Shown: positions 1 through 6,885 of the stretch, piece after piece
How the letters are laid out: each line of letters begins with the position of its first letter
Numbering within the stretch: position 1 is the first letter of the stretch
DNA from: JAKAJA01 sp037440125
GTDB taxonomy: Bacteria; Acidobacteriota; UBA4820; DSQY01
Assembly: GCA_037440125.1 (NCBI GenBank)
Contig: JBBIUU010000017.1
Span: 1 to 41,238, forward strand
Direction: 5' to 3'
Length of the DNA stretch: 41,238 nt
Position numbers and translations under genes: made by a program
The notes under the pieces: generated by a model
Told to the model about the DNA's origin: nothing
Databases searched by the model: none
Seen by the model: only the letters and a program-made list of their open reading frames with translations

Positions 1-1146
1 GCGCACGGCCTCCACGATCTGCTCCTCGGGCACGGCGAAGGAGATCCTGAGGTAGCCCTCTGCCCCGAGCGCGCCGCCGGGAATGACCATCACACCCGCC
101 TCCTTGAGGATCCGCTGCGAGAGCTCCTCGGAGGTGGCGGCCCCCACACGCGCCATGAGGCCGGTGGCCTCCGGGAAGGTGTAGAACGCGCCCGAGGGCG
201 GGTGGAGTTTGAGGCCCGGGACCCTGGGGAGCTCGTTGAGGATGACCTCGCGCCGCCGGGTGTAGCGCTCGAGCACGGGCCCGAAGAGCTCCTCCTCGTG
301 CTGAAGCGCCGCGAGCCCCCCGAACTGAGCGAAGGTGGTTACGCCGTTCATGGAGTGCGATTGGATCTTGGCCGCCTCGGCGATCCCCTTCGCCGGGCCG
401 ATGGCGTAGCCCAGCCGGTAGCCGGTCATTGAGAAGGTCTTCGAGAAGGAGCCGGCGACGAAGAAGGGCAGCTCGGGGTCGAAGTCCACGTGCGGGAGCG
501 TGGCGTACTCAGCCCCCGGGTAGACGTACCGGTCGTAGCACTCGTCCATGATGACGAAGAGGCCGCTCTCGGCGGCCATCTTCAGGAGCGCCTCGAGGAG
601 GGCCTTCGGGATCACGGCGCCCGTGGGGTTGCACGGCGAGTTGAGGACGAGGCCGCGCGTCTTCGGCGTGAGATGGGCCCGCAACTCCTCGAGATCGGGC
701 AGGAAGCCGTTCTCGAGCCGGCAGGGCACGAGGACCGGCGTGCCGCCCCAGAGCTTCACGATCTCTGGGGTGGAGACATAGTACGGCGAGGGCACGAGCA
801 CCTCGCACCCCCCGTCGAGGTGGGAGCCGATGACGTGGTAGAGGGCGCCCTTGGCGCCCGCGGTCACCATCACGTTGGCGCTCCTGTACTTGGCGCCGTA
901 GAGGCGCCCGTACCGTGCCGCCACCGCATCCCGCAGCTCGGGCACGCCCGGCACGGGGCTGTAGTACGTGTGCCCCTCGCGCAGGGCCCTCGCCGTGGCG
1001 TCGAGGACGAGGTCGGGCACCGGGAAGTCGGGCTGCCCGGGGCCCAGGTCCACGAAGTCGGTGCCCTGCTTCTTGAGCGCCTGCCCCATGGCAATGAGGT
1101 CCAACAGCTTGGACCGTTCGATGCGCCCCATCCGGCGGGCGATCAC
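1..1146 (-). CDS. class I/II aminotransferase, 3' end outside window
   Basis: Cytoplasmic fold-type-I pyridoxal-phosphate transaminase of the aspartate/aromatic/alanine group. 382 codons are visible and only the last C-terminal residues lie beyond the left edge. Seen: LGPGQPDFPVP near residues 34-44 (substrate loop), NSPCNPTG near 166 (conserved N-P-x-G turn), MDECYD near 200 with the Asp that contacts the PLP ring, and SFSKTFSMTGYRLGY with the Schiff-base lysine at about residue 236. The GTG start at 1146 lies in a GTGA overlap with the coaD stop; an ATG five codons downstream (1131) is the alternative. It is the last gene seen of the CDF-acp-coaD run. The amino donor cannot be told from sequence alone, so no symbol is given. 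Confidence 0.92.
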   Translation of the reverse strand, partial: MIARRMGRIERSKLLDLIAMGQALKKQGTDFVDLGPGQPDFPVPDLVLDATARALREGHTYYSPVPGVPELRDAVAARYGRLYGAKYRSANVMVTAGAKGALYHVIGSHLDGGCEVLVPSPYYVSTPEIVKLWGGTPVLVPCRLENGFLPDLEELRAHLTPKTRGLVLNSPCNPTGAVIPKALLEALLKMAAESGLFVIMDECYDRYVYPGAEYATLPHVDFDPELPFFVAGSFSKTFSMTGYRLGYAIGPAKGIAEAAKIQSHSMNGVTTFAQFGGLAALQHEEELFGPVLERYTRRREVILNELPRVPGLKLHPPSGAFYTFPEATGLMARVGAATSEELSQRILKEAGVMVIPGGALGAEGYLRISFAVPEEQIVEAVR

Positions 1147-1625
1147 GGCGCGCCCCGCTGGGTCAGGCGCCGCGCGACGGGCGGCGGCACGAAGGCGTCC
1201 ACCGGTCCGCCGAGGCGGGCCACCTCGCGCACGAGCTTGGAGGAGAGGAAGGTGAACTCCTCCCGCGGCATGAGGAAGACCGTCTCGAGATCGGGCGCCA
1301 GGCGCCTGTTCATGAGGGCCATCTGGAACTCGTACTCGAAATCGGAGAGCGCCCGGATGCCCCGGAGGATCCTGTGCGCCCCGTGCCTCCGTGCGAATTC
1401 CACGAGGAGACCGTCGAAGGCGGCGACCTCCACGTTGGGCAGATCCACGATGCTCTCCTTCAGGAGCTCGAGCCTCTCCTCCACGGAGAAGAGGGAGGAC
1501 TTCTCCGTGTTCCTGAGCACGGCGACGATGAGCCGGTCGAAGAGGTCCGACCCACGCTTGATCAGGTCCAGGTGCCCGTTGGTGATGGGGTCGAAGGACC
1601 CCGGGTAGACCGCCAGTCCCCTCAT
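1143..1625 (-). CDS. coaD: phosphopantetheine adenylyltransferase
   Basis: Transfers AMP from ATP to 4'-phosphopantetheine to give dephospho-CoA, the penultimate step of CoA synthesis. At 160 residues it has the usual family length. Seen: the nucleotidyltransferase motif PGSFDPITNGH (residues 8-18, with T15-H18 as the family TxGH motif), RGIRALSDFEYE near 88 (substrate-binding Arg and conserved FEYE), and FLSSKLVRE near 125 (the SSxxVRE phosphate-binding segment). Its start overlaps the acyl-carrier-protein stop by 4 bases (ATGA) and its own stop overlaps the aminotransferase start (GTGA), so the three are probably translationally coupled. Placing coaD beside an acyl carrier protein is functionally sensible, since CoA donates the phosphopantetheine arm. 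Confidence 0.97.
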   Translation of the reverse strand: MRGLAVYPGSFDPITNGHLDLIKRGSDLFDRLIVAVLRNTEKSSLFSVEERLELLKESIVDLPNVEVAAFDGLLVEFARRHGAHRILRGIRALSDFEYEFQMALMNRRLAPDLETVFLMPREEFTFLSSKLVREVARLGGPVDAFVPPPVARRLTQRGAP

Positions 1626-1885
1626 GGGGCGTCCTTCCTCTTGGAGTCGATGAAGGCGCCCAGGGTCGTGAGGTTCCTGAACACCTCGGGCCCCACCTCG
1701 TCGTCTCCGATCTTGATGCCGAACTCCTTTTCGAGCGCGACCACGAGCTCGAGCGCGTCGATCGAGTCGAGCCCGAGACCCTCCCCGAAGAGGGGCGTCT
1801 CCTCGCCGATCGTCTCGGGCTTCACGCTCTCCAGCCTGAGAGTCTTGATGATGAGGTCGCGCAAGCGTTCCTGGGTGGCGTTCAT
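1622..1885 (-). CDS. acyl carrier protein
   Basis: Small acidic carrier of 87 residues that holds acyl chains on a 4'-phosphopantetheine arm. Seen: LGLDSIDALELVVALE with the modified serine at residue 41, the following helix-II acidic face, and EKEFGIKI; this is a typical single ACP domain. The start is set by a GGAGGA ribosome-binding site just upstream of the ATG at 1885; the reading frame stays open for a further 1.5 kb upstream but that part is only the shadow of the transporter gene. The S-I-D-A-L-E-L core differs somewhat from housekeeping AcpP (DSLDTVEL), so it could be a secondary ACP serving another pathway; no fatty-acid synthesis genes flank it. It lies 56 bases after the CDF transporter and overlaps coaD. 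Confidence 0.92.
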   Translation of the reverse strand: MNATQERLRDLIIKTLRLESVKPETIGEETPLFGEGLGLDSIDALELVVALEKEFGIKIGDDEVGPEVFRNLTTLGAFIDSKRKDAP

Positions 1886-1941
1886 AGGTCCTCCGAAGGG
1901 CAAGATTCTATGGGATAGCCGCCGCGGCGGCAAGGAGCGCG

Positions 1942-3321
1942 TCAGCTCTCCCGCGGTCCGCCGGGCTCCGTGTGGACGCCGACGCTGGCGATCCGCGGGT
2001 CGAGCCCTAGCACCGAGGACTCGACAGTCGTGGCCACGTCGTGGGCCTCCTGGACCGTCATCCCCTCGGGCACGCGACAGTCGAGCGAGACGCGCCATCG
2101 TCCGCCGCCCTCGAGGACCTGGACGTTCCCGCAGACGACGCCGACGGCCCCGCCGCGCTCGATCTTCTCGACGGCCGCCACCACGCCCTTTGCCTGCGAC
2201 GTGACGTCCCTCTGGGCCTGCGGGGGGGCGCCTTGGCATTCGAGGTGGGTCCGGATGCCGACGACCTCGGGGTGGGATTCGATCACGGCGTTTTCGATCG
2301 CTGTCGTCCGGCGGTGCGCCTCGCTCAGGAGCATGTCGCCCGGCCACTCCAGGTGCGCTTCCACCTGGAGCCCCCCGTCGGTGCGGAGGATCTCGAGCGC
2401 GTGGGCGCGCGCGCCCTCCGCCTCGGCGACGAGGGCGATCTCCTCGCTCAAGCCGTCGCCCCTTCCCTCGTCGGGCTCGGCGTGTACCATCACGTCGGCG
2501 TTCTTGAACGTTGCCTGGAGGGCCCGCTCGACGGCCTCGGTCACGCCGTGCGCCGCCTCGAGGGACGTGCCCCGCTTGAGGGTGACCTTGAGGTCCACGA
2601 AGTGCTTGGCCCCGGCCTCGCGCACGCGCACGTCGTGGACCGAGAGCACGCCCTCGACCCCGAGGGCCGCGAGCTCGGCCCGCTCCCGGTGGCCCGACGA
2701 CACGCGGTCGGTCAGCGCGTGGATCGCCTTCATGCCCAGGCGGATGGAGATCCAGACGACGAACATGGAGACGCCGAGTGCCGCCACCGCATCCGCTTTC
2801 GGATGCCCGAGCTGCGTCGCGACCAGGCCGCCGAGGACCACGAGCGAGCTCCAGATGTCGCTCGAGAAGTGGAGGGCGTCCGCCTCGAGCGCCGCGCTGC
2901 GCGTCTTCTTCGCCACCCTGCTCAGAGCCCGGCTCCTGGAGAAGTCCACCGCGATGGCCACCAGGACGACGCCGTAGCTCCAGGCGTTGACCTCCACCTG
3001 GGAGGCCTTGAAGAACAGCCGCTGGACGGCCTCGTAGATGATCCAGACGCAGGTGGCCAGCAGGAGCAGGGTCTCGCCCAGGGCCGAGAGGTTCTCGATC
3101 TTCTGGTGCCCGTAGGTGTGCTCCCGGTCCGCCGGGCGCTCCGACACGGTGACGGCCCACCACGTCATGACCGCGGCGAGAAGGTCCAGGCCAGAGTGCG
3201 CGGCTTCCGAGAGGATGCCGAGGCTCCCGGTGAGAAGCCCGATGGCGAGCTTGCTCCCGGTCAGGAAGACCGCCGCCACCACCGACGTGACGGCTACCTT
3301 GGTCTTTTCGTTCAGCGCCAT
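1942..3321 (-). CDS. cation diffusion facilitator (zinc-type) with three C-terminal domains
   Basis: Inner-membrane divalent-metal/proton antiporter of the CDF family. The first ~205 residues give about six hydrophobic segments. The metal site is HxxxD in TM2 (H42, D46) and HxxxD in TM5 (H151, D155), the zinc-type signature. Ordinary CDFs end with one ferredoxin-like cytoplasmic dimer domain. Here three similar units follow, roughly residues 225-283, 303-362 and 392-453, each with a 'G-V-strand ... EAH helix ... HxE' pattern. The ATG at 3321 is preferred because GGAGGGG precedes it; the frame also has an in-frame start nine codons upstream (3348). The gene begins about 60 bases after tRNA-Arg on the same strand and may be read through from it. 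Metal specificity is inferred from the motifs. Confidence 0.93.
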   Translation of the reverse strand: MALNEKTKVAVTSVVAAVFLTGSKLAIGLLTGSLGILSEAAHSGLDLLAAVMTWWAVTVSERPADREHTYGHQKIENLSALGETLLLLATCVWIIYEAVQRLFFKASQVEVNAWSYGVVLVAIAVDFSRSRALSRVAKKTRSAALEADALHFSSDIWSSLVVLGGLVATQLGHPKADAVAALGVSMFVVWISIRLGMKAIHALTDRVSSGHRERAELAALGVEGVLSVHDVRVREAGAKHFVDLKVTLKRGTSLEAAHGVTEAVERALQATFKNADVMVHAEPDEGRGDGLSEEIALVAEAEGARAHALEILRTDGGLQVEAHLEWPGDMLLSEAHRRTTAIENAVIESHPEVVGIRTHLECQGAPPQAQRDVTSQAKGVVAAVEKIERGGAVGVVCGNVQVLEGGGRWRVSLDCRVPEGMTVQEAHDVATTVESSVLGLDPRIASVGVHTEPGGPRES

Positions 3322-3382
3322 CACCCCTCCCCCCGACGGGCGTTTCAAGCGGCGCGCGCTGAGCCACGCCCCATGAGGGTAT

Positions 3383-3459
<77 letters not shown>

Positions 3460-3470
3460 GACCCCGCTGA

Positions 3471-3499
3471 AGTATAGATAAATCGGGCATCTTTGAGAA
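3471..3499 (-). promoter_or_regulatory. candidate sigma-70 promoter of tRNA-Arg(TCT)
   Basis: On the minus strand TTCTCA (3499-3494) and TATACT (3476-3471) are 17 bases apart, and the -10 lies 11 bases before the tRNA 5' end. The -35 matches consensus at four of six bases and the -10 at five of six. Confidence 0.5.
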
Positions 3500-3516
3500 G
3501 CGCGGCGCCACCCGAC

Positions 3517-4686
3517 TCACGGGTTCCTGGGCCACTTGCCGGGGAGGAGGTAGGTCAGCACCTCGTTGGACATGAGGAAGCCTTCTACGGTCAGGCGGAG
3601 GCGGTTCCCCTCCTGCTGCAGGTAGGCGTGCTCGAAGAGCGGCCTCAGGACGGCGTCCGGATCCCTCCCGTCCTGCTCGAGGAGCCAGCGCACGTGCTCG
3701 GCCTCCACGCCTTCGAGGACGCGGAGTCCGAAGATCACGAGGTCTTCGCGCTGCCGCTCCTCGCCCAGGAGCTCCACCGAGGTCGGTGCCGCCCGGTTGG
3801 CCTGGATGGCGCGCGTCCAGGCGTCCAGGTTCCTGGGATTGCCGTAGAGCTGCCCTCGGAAGCGGCTCCAGGCGGAGGGACCGAGCCCCACCGTCTCTCC
3901 CCCCTGCCAGTAGCGGAGGTTGTGGCGGCAGCGCCCGCCTGGGCGGGCGTAGTTGGAGACCTCGTAGTGCTCGAAGCCCGCCTTCCCGAGCATGTGGTGC
4001 GTCCAGAGGTACAGCTCCGCCGCCTCCTCGTCGTCGGGCAGCGCGAGCTCACCGCGCGTCACGGCCTCCCACAGCCGCGTCTTCGGGTGGAGGTCGAGGC
4101 TGTAGACCGAGAGGTGGTCGAGGGGGAGCACCGCGAGCCGCTCTAGGGTGGACCGGAGCTCGTCGGTCCGCTGCCCCGGCACGGCGCTCATGCAGTCCGC
4201 GGAGAGGTGCTCGAAGCCGGCATCCGCCGCGAGCTCGAGCGCACGCAGCGACACCTCGGCGGTGGCCCTCCGGTCCAGCGCGGTGAGCACACCAGGTACG
4301 AGGCTCTGGATACCCACGGAGAGCCGGTTCACGCCTGCCGCCCTCCAGCCCGCCAAGCTTTCGGCCGTGACGGTCTCCGGGTTGGCCTCCAGGGTGATCT
4401 CCGCCGCGGGGGAGATGTCTAAGGCGTTACCGAGGCCCCCCATGAGCCGTCCCAACCGCTCCGGGGAAAGGAGCGAGGGTGTCCCGCCACCGAAGAAGAC
4501 GGTGTCCACGCGGACCCGGGGCGACTCGAGGTACATCAGCGCTTCGGCGAGCAGGAGGTCCTCGTACCCTTCGGGCACGCCGCCCGGGCTCTCGAGCCTG
4601 AAGAAGTCGCAGTAGCCGCAGAGGGCGCCGCAGAAGGGCACATGGATGTAAAGCCCCACCGGGGCGGTGTCAAGGTGCGCGCTCAT
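3517..4686 (-). CDS. hemW: HemW-like radical SAM protein (heme chaperone family)
   Basis: Radical SAM protein of the HemN/HemW group, 389 residues. Seen: YIHVPFCGALCGYCDFF with the 4Fe-4S cysteines C19, C23 and C26 (CxxxCxxC), FFGGGTPSLL near residue 65, LEANPET near 97 and GVNRLSVGIQS near 115, all standard for the family, plus a HemN C-terminal domain. HemW proteins bind heme and are thought to deliver it to apoproteins; they are often misannotated as oxygen-independent coproporphyrinogen oxidase, from which this differs by its shorter length and the HemW-like N terminus. The ATG at 4686 forms an ATGA overlap with the glycerate kinase stop; a GTG two codons upstream (4692) is possible. Heme delivery fits with the c-type cytochrome encoded at 10.1 kb. 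Confidence 0.9.
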   Translation of the reverse strand: MSAHLDTAPVGLYIHVPFCGALCGYCDFFRLESPGGVPEGYEDLLLAEALMYLESPRVRVDTVFFGGGTPSLLSPERLGRLMGGLGNALDISPAAEITLEANPETVTAESLAGWRAAGVNRLSVGIQSLVPGVLTALDRRATAEVSLRALELAADAGFEHLSADCMSAVPGQRTDELRSTLERLAVLPLDHLSVYSLDLHPKTRLWEAVTRGELALPDDEEAAELYLWTHHMLGKAGFEHYEVSNYARPGGRCRHNLRYWQGGETVGLGPSAWSRFRGQLYGNPRNLDAWTRAIQANRAAPTSVELLGEERQREDLVIFGLRVLEGVEAEHVRWLLEQDGRDPDAVLRPLFEHAYLQQEGNRLRLTVEGFLMSNEVLTYLLPGKWPRNP

Positions 4687-5897
4687 GGCCACACCGCGAG
4701 GACCCAGAGGTCGCGCAAGTTGTTGCCCGTCGGCTTCCTAAGCAGGAGGGAGCCGTTCCGCCTCCACAGCGAACCGGTGTCGAAGCGGGCGACCGCCTCG
4801 TTCAGCGAGCGCGCGTCGGGGACGTTGCGCTCGTCGGCCCACGCGCCCCCGCCGGCGCAGCCGTCCACACCGTCCGTGGCGAGCGCGCAAAAGGCCCAGC
4901 GGGAGGAAACCCTCGTCGACGAAAACGCGAGCGCGACCTCCGCCGCCAAGTGACTGCACCGGCCGCCGACGCCGGGAGTCCCAGCGACGTCGACCCTCGG
5001 CTCCCCCGACCCTATGAGGGTGTGCGGCCGACGACGCGGCTGCCCGGCCAGCTCCACCAGGCGGGCGGCCACGGAGCGCGCCGGCTCCCCCTCGCCGCAC
5101 GCGACCTCGGTGACGCCGAACCCGTCCGGACGCAGGGACTCCGTCACCTCCCGGCGGAGGGCGATCCCGTCCGCCATCAGGAAGTGGGCATCCTCGGGGT
5201 GCCTTGCCGCCGGTGCCTCTTCCGGGAGGGGGGCCGGCAGCTTCAGCTGGTAGCGGGCCACGACCTCCTCGGCCGTCCGCCTCGTGCGCCACGTGAGGGT
5301 CGGCCCGCTGCTCACGAGGAGCTCGTCTCGCCGGCCCACGTCGGACCAGAGGGCGGTCGTGACGGGCCACGGGCCCGCCATGGCTCTCAGGCCGCCTCCC
5401 TTCACCTCGGAGAGGCGTTTCCTCACGGCGTTGATGTCGGCGATGAGCGCCCCGCGCGCCCACAGATCCTTGGTCACCGCTGCCTTCATCTCCAGGGTCC
5501 ACGGGGGGCGCGGGTGCACGAGGAGTGCGGAACCGCCGCCCGAGACGCACGCCAAGAGAGGCCCCCGCGTGCCCTCCACCCACCGCTCCACCGCCGCCGT
5601 GCGGCGGAGGTTCCCGGGCGTCGGGAAGGGGTGGTCACCCCATCGCGCCTCGAAGCACGACGGCGCGGGCCGCCGCGGAACGGTCCCGTAGAGCATCCCC
5701 GGAACGCCCGGCCAGAGCGAAGCGGCGGCCTCCGCGAGCGGGAGCGCCGCCTTGCCGAGGCAGAGGATACGTTCGGGCGACGGGCGCCCGCTCATCCCTT
5801 CTGCGAGCATCGTTTCGCCCCATTCGGAAGGGCCGTGAATGGCTAGAATCCCTTGCAGGGCGAAGGTTAGAGACCTACCATCGCTTATATTGTGCAT
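4683..5897 (-). CDS. glycerate 2-kinase, MOFRL/GckA type
   Basis: Predicted to phosphorylate D-glycerate with ATP to 2-phosphoglycerate (glyoxylate/serine degradation side pathways). Seen in order: LCLGKAALPLAEAA (N-terminal GKAA motif), LACVSGGGSALL (glycine-rich loop), INAVRKRLSEVKGGG (conserved NxVRK-LSxxKGG), SSGPT, GGRCSHLA, ATDGVDG, and C-terminal TGNNLRDL, as in the DUF4147-MOFRL architecture. The N terminus is short for the family. The frame is open from a GTG at 5924, but that codon abuts a hairpin, so the ATG at 5897 is preferred; internal ATGs near 5808 are also possible. It is coupled to hemW downstream by an ATGA overlap and is divergent from the HU gene. Confidence 0.88.
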   Translation of the reverse strand: MHNISDGRSLTFALQGILAIHGPSEWGETMLAEGMSGRPSPERILCLGKAALPLAEAAASLWPGVPGMLYGTVPRRPAPSCFEARWGDHPFPTPGNLRRTAAVERWVEGTRGPLLACVSGGGSALLVHPRPPWTLEMKAAVTKDLWARGALIADINAVRKRLSEVKGGGLRAMAGPWPVTTALWSDVGRRDELLVSSGPTLTWRTRRTAEEVVARYQLKLPAPLPEEAPAARHPEDAHFLMADGIALRREVTESLRPDGFGVTEVACGEGEPARSVAARLVELAGQPRRRPHTLIGSGEPRVDVAGTPGVGGRCSHLAAEVALAFSSTRVSSRWAFCALATDGVDGCAGGGAWADERNVPDARSLNEAVARFDTGSLWRRNGSLLLRKPTGNNLRDLWVLAVWP

Positions 5898-5929
5898 GGC
5901 AGTTCGCCCCGGGGCGACGGTCACAGAAC

Positions 5930-5968
5930 CCTGAGGGGGCGGGCCTCACAGCCCGATCGCCCCTCAGG
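5930..5968. repeat. inverted repeat between glycerate kinase and HU promoter
   Basis: CCTGAGGGG (5930-5938) and CCCCTCAGG (5960-5968) are perfect inverted arms, extended inwards by GCGGGC/GCCCG with a small bulge. The dyad ends five bases before the HU -35 box. It could be an operator, an upstream element or a structural barrier between the divergent units. Confidence 0.6.
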
Positions 5969-5973
5969 AACCC

Positions 5974-6002
5974 TTGACAGACGGACTTTCGCGTCATATA
6001 TT
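5974..6002 (+). promoter_or_regulatory. sigma-70 promoter of the HU gene
   Basis: TTGACA (5974-5979) and TATATT (5997-6002) are separated by exactly 17 bases: a perfect -35 and a -10 with one mismatch. Transcription would start near 6009, giving a leader of about 23 bases that carries AAAGGAGG before the HU ATG. Confidence 0.88.
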
Positions 6003-6031
6003 AGGCTCGGAACCTTTGAAAGGAGGTCTGT

Positions 6032-6304
6032 ATGAACAAGGCGGAACTCATCAACGCGATCGGGAACGGGGCAGGCATCAGCAAGGCCGACGCGGGGAAT
6101 GCTCTCGAAGCGTTCATCACCGCCGTCGAGAAGGCCCTCAAGAAGGGCGACAAGGTGACCCTGGTCGGGTTCGGCACCTTCAGCGTGGGCAAGCGCAACG
6201 CCCGCACTGGCCGCAATCCCAAGACCGGCAAGCCGATCAAAATCGCGGCGAAGAAGGTTGCCAAGTTCAAGCCCGGCAAGGGTCTCGCCGACAAGGTGAA
6301 GTAA
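6032..6304 (+). CDS. hup: HU family DNA-binding protein
   Basis: Nucleoid-associated DNA-bending protein that acts as a dimer. The 90 residues match the canonical HU length. Seen: MNKAELINAI start, ALKKGDKVTLVGFGTFSV (central beta-sheet) and RTGRNPKTGKPIKI, the flexible DNA-binding arm with the proline whose intercalation kinks DNA, then a lysine-rich C terminus. The gene is a stand-alone unit with a strong promoter at 5974-6002, a near-perfect ribosome-binding site (AAAGGAGGT) six bases before the ATG, and an intrinsic terminator at 6324. That arrangement fits high constitutive expression. The alternative, IHF, is unlikely because no IHF-specific arm residues are seen. Confidence 0.98.
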   Translation: MNKAELINAIGNGAGISKADAGNALEAFITAVEKALKKGDKVTLVGFGTFSVGKRNARTGRNPKTGKPIKIAAKKVAKFKPGKGLADKVK

Positions 6305-6323
6305 GCTTCCTGCCTGGGTACCG

Positions 6324-6354
6324 AAAGGGGGCCTCGCGGCCCCCTTTTTCTTTT
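6324..6354 (+). terminator. intrinsic terminator of HU
   Basis: A 10-bp stem AAAGGGGGCC / GGCCCCCTTT closes a TCGC loop (6334-6337) and runs into TTTTTCTTTT (6345-6354). It is 20 bases after the HU stop. The converging biotin-carrier gene ends at 6375, so the hairpin may also slow transcription from that side. Confidence 0.93.
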
Positions 6355-6374
6355 GCCTCATCTCGGGCCGGCCC

Positions 6375-6884
6375 TCACGCCTCGTCGTCGAGGACGACGA
6401 GCTCGGCCCCCGACTCCACGCTGTCCCCCTCCTTCGTCTTCACCGCCTTCACCACGCCGTCGCCGGGCGCCTGGAGCTCGTTCTGCATCTTCATGGCTTC
6501 CACCACGACGACGCCCTGCCCCTTGACCACGCGCTGACCCTCGGTCACGAGAACCTTCACCACCTTGCCCGGCATCGGGGCACGTACGCTCTTGCCGTGG
6601 GCATGGGCCTTGCCGCCCTCGGCCCGGAGGACCATCTCGAGCGGGCTGAGGAGCTCCACCCTCCTCATGCCGTCGTAGAGGTGCACGTCGTAGAGCCCGG
6701 GCTTGGGCGAGTGCACGGCCACCTCGAAGCTCTCGCCGCCGATGAGGAGCGAGTAGAGCCCGTCGAGGACCTTCGCACCCTCCACCTCGTAGAGCTTCCC
6801 GTCGAGTTCGACGGAGTAACCGCCCTCGCGCTCCTCCACCTCGATGGGGATCTGTCGCTCGTCGCGCACGATCACGTAGCGCAT
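6375..6884 (-). CDS. biotin carboxyl carrier protein of an acyl-CoA/oxo-acid carboxylase
   Basis: Carries CO2 on biotin between the biotin carboxylase (next gene upstream) and a carboxyltransferase. 169 residues from the ATG at 6884, which lies one base after the biotin carboxylase stop. Seen: an N-terminal beta-rich region of about 95 residues, then a biotinyl domain beginning RAPMPGKVVKV and containing EAMKMQN with the biotinylated lysine at residue 132, 37 residues from the end as usual. The N-terminal part resembles the linker/BT-like segment of propionyl- or acyl-CoA carboxylase alpha chains rather than the Pro/Ala-rich linker of AccB. Together with the preceding gene it looks like a split alpha subunit. 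No carboxyltransferase gene is in the window, so the substrate is unknown. Confidence 0.9.
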   Translation of the reverse strand: MRYVIVRDERQIPIEVEEREGGYSVELDGKLYEVEGAKVLDGLYSLLIGGESFEVAVHSPKPGLYDVHLYDGMRRVELLSPLEMVLRAEGGKAHAHGKSVRAPMPGKVVKVLVTEGQRVVKGQGVVVVEAMKMQNELQAPGDGVVKAVKTKEGDSVESGAELVVLDDEA

Positions 6885-6885
6885 G

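Noticed and set aside
1622..3367. 581-codon minus frame ending in the acyl carrier protein
   Set aside because: Only the last 87 codons make sense, with a good ribosome-binding site at 1885; the rest is a shadow of the CDF gene.
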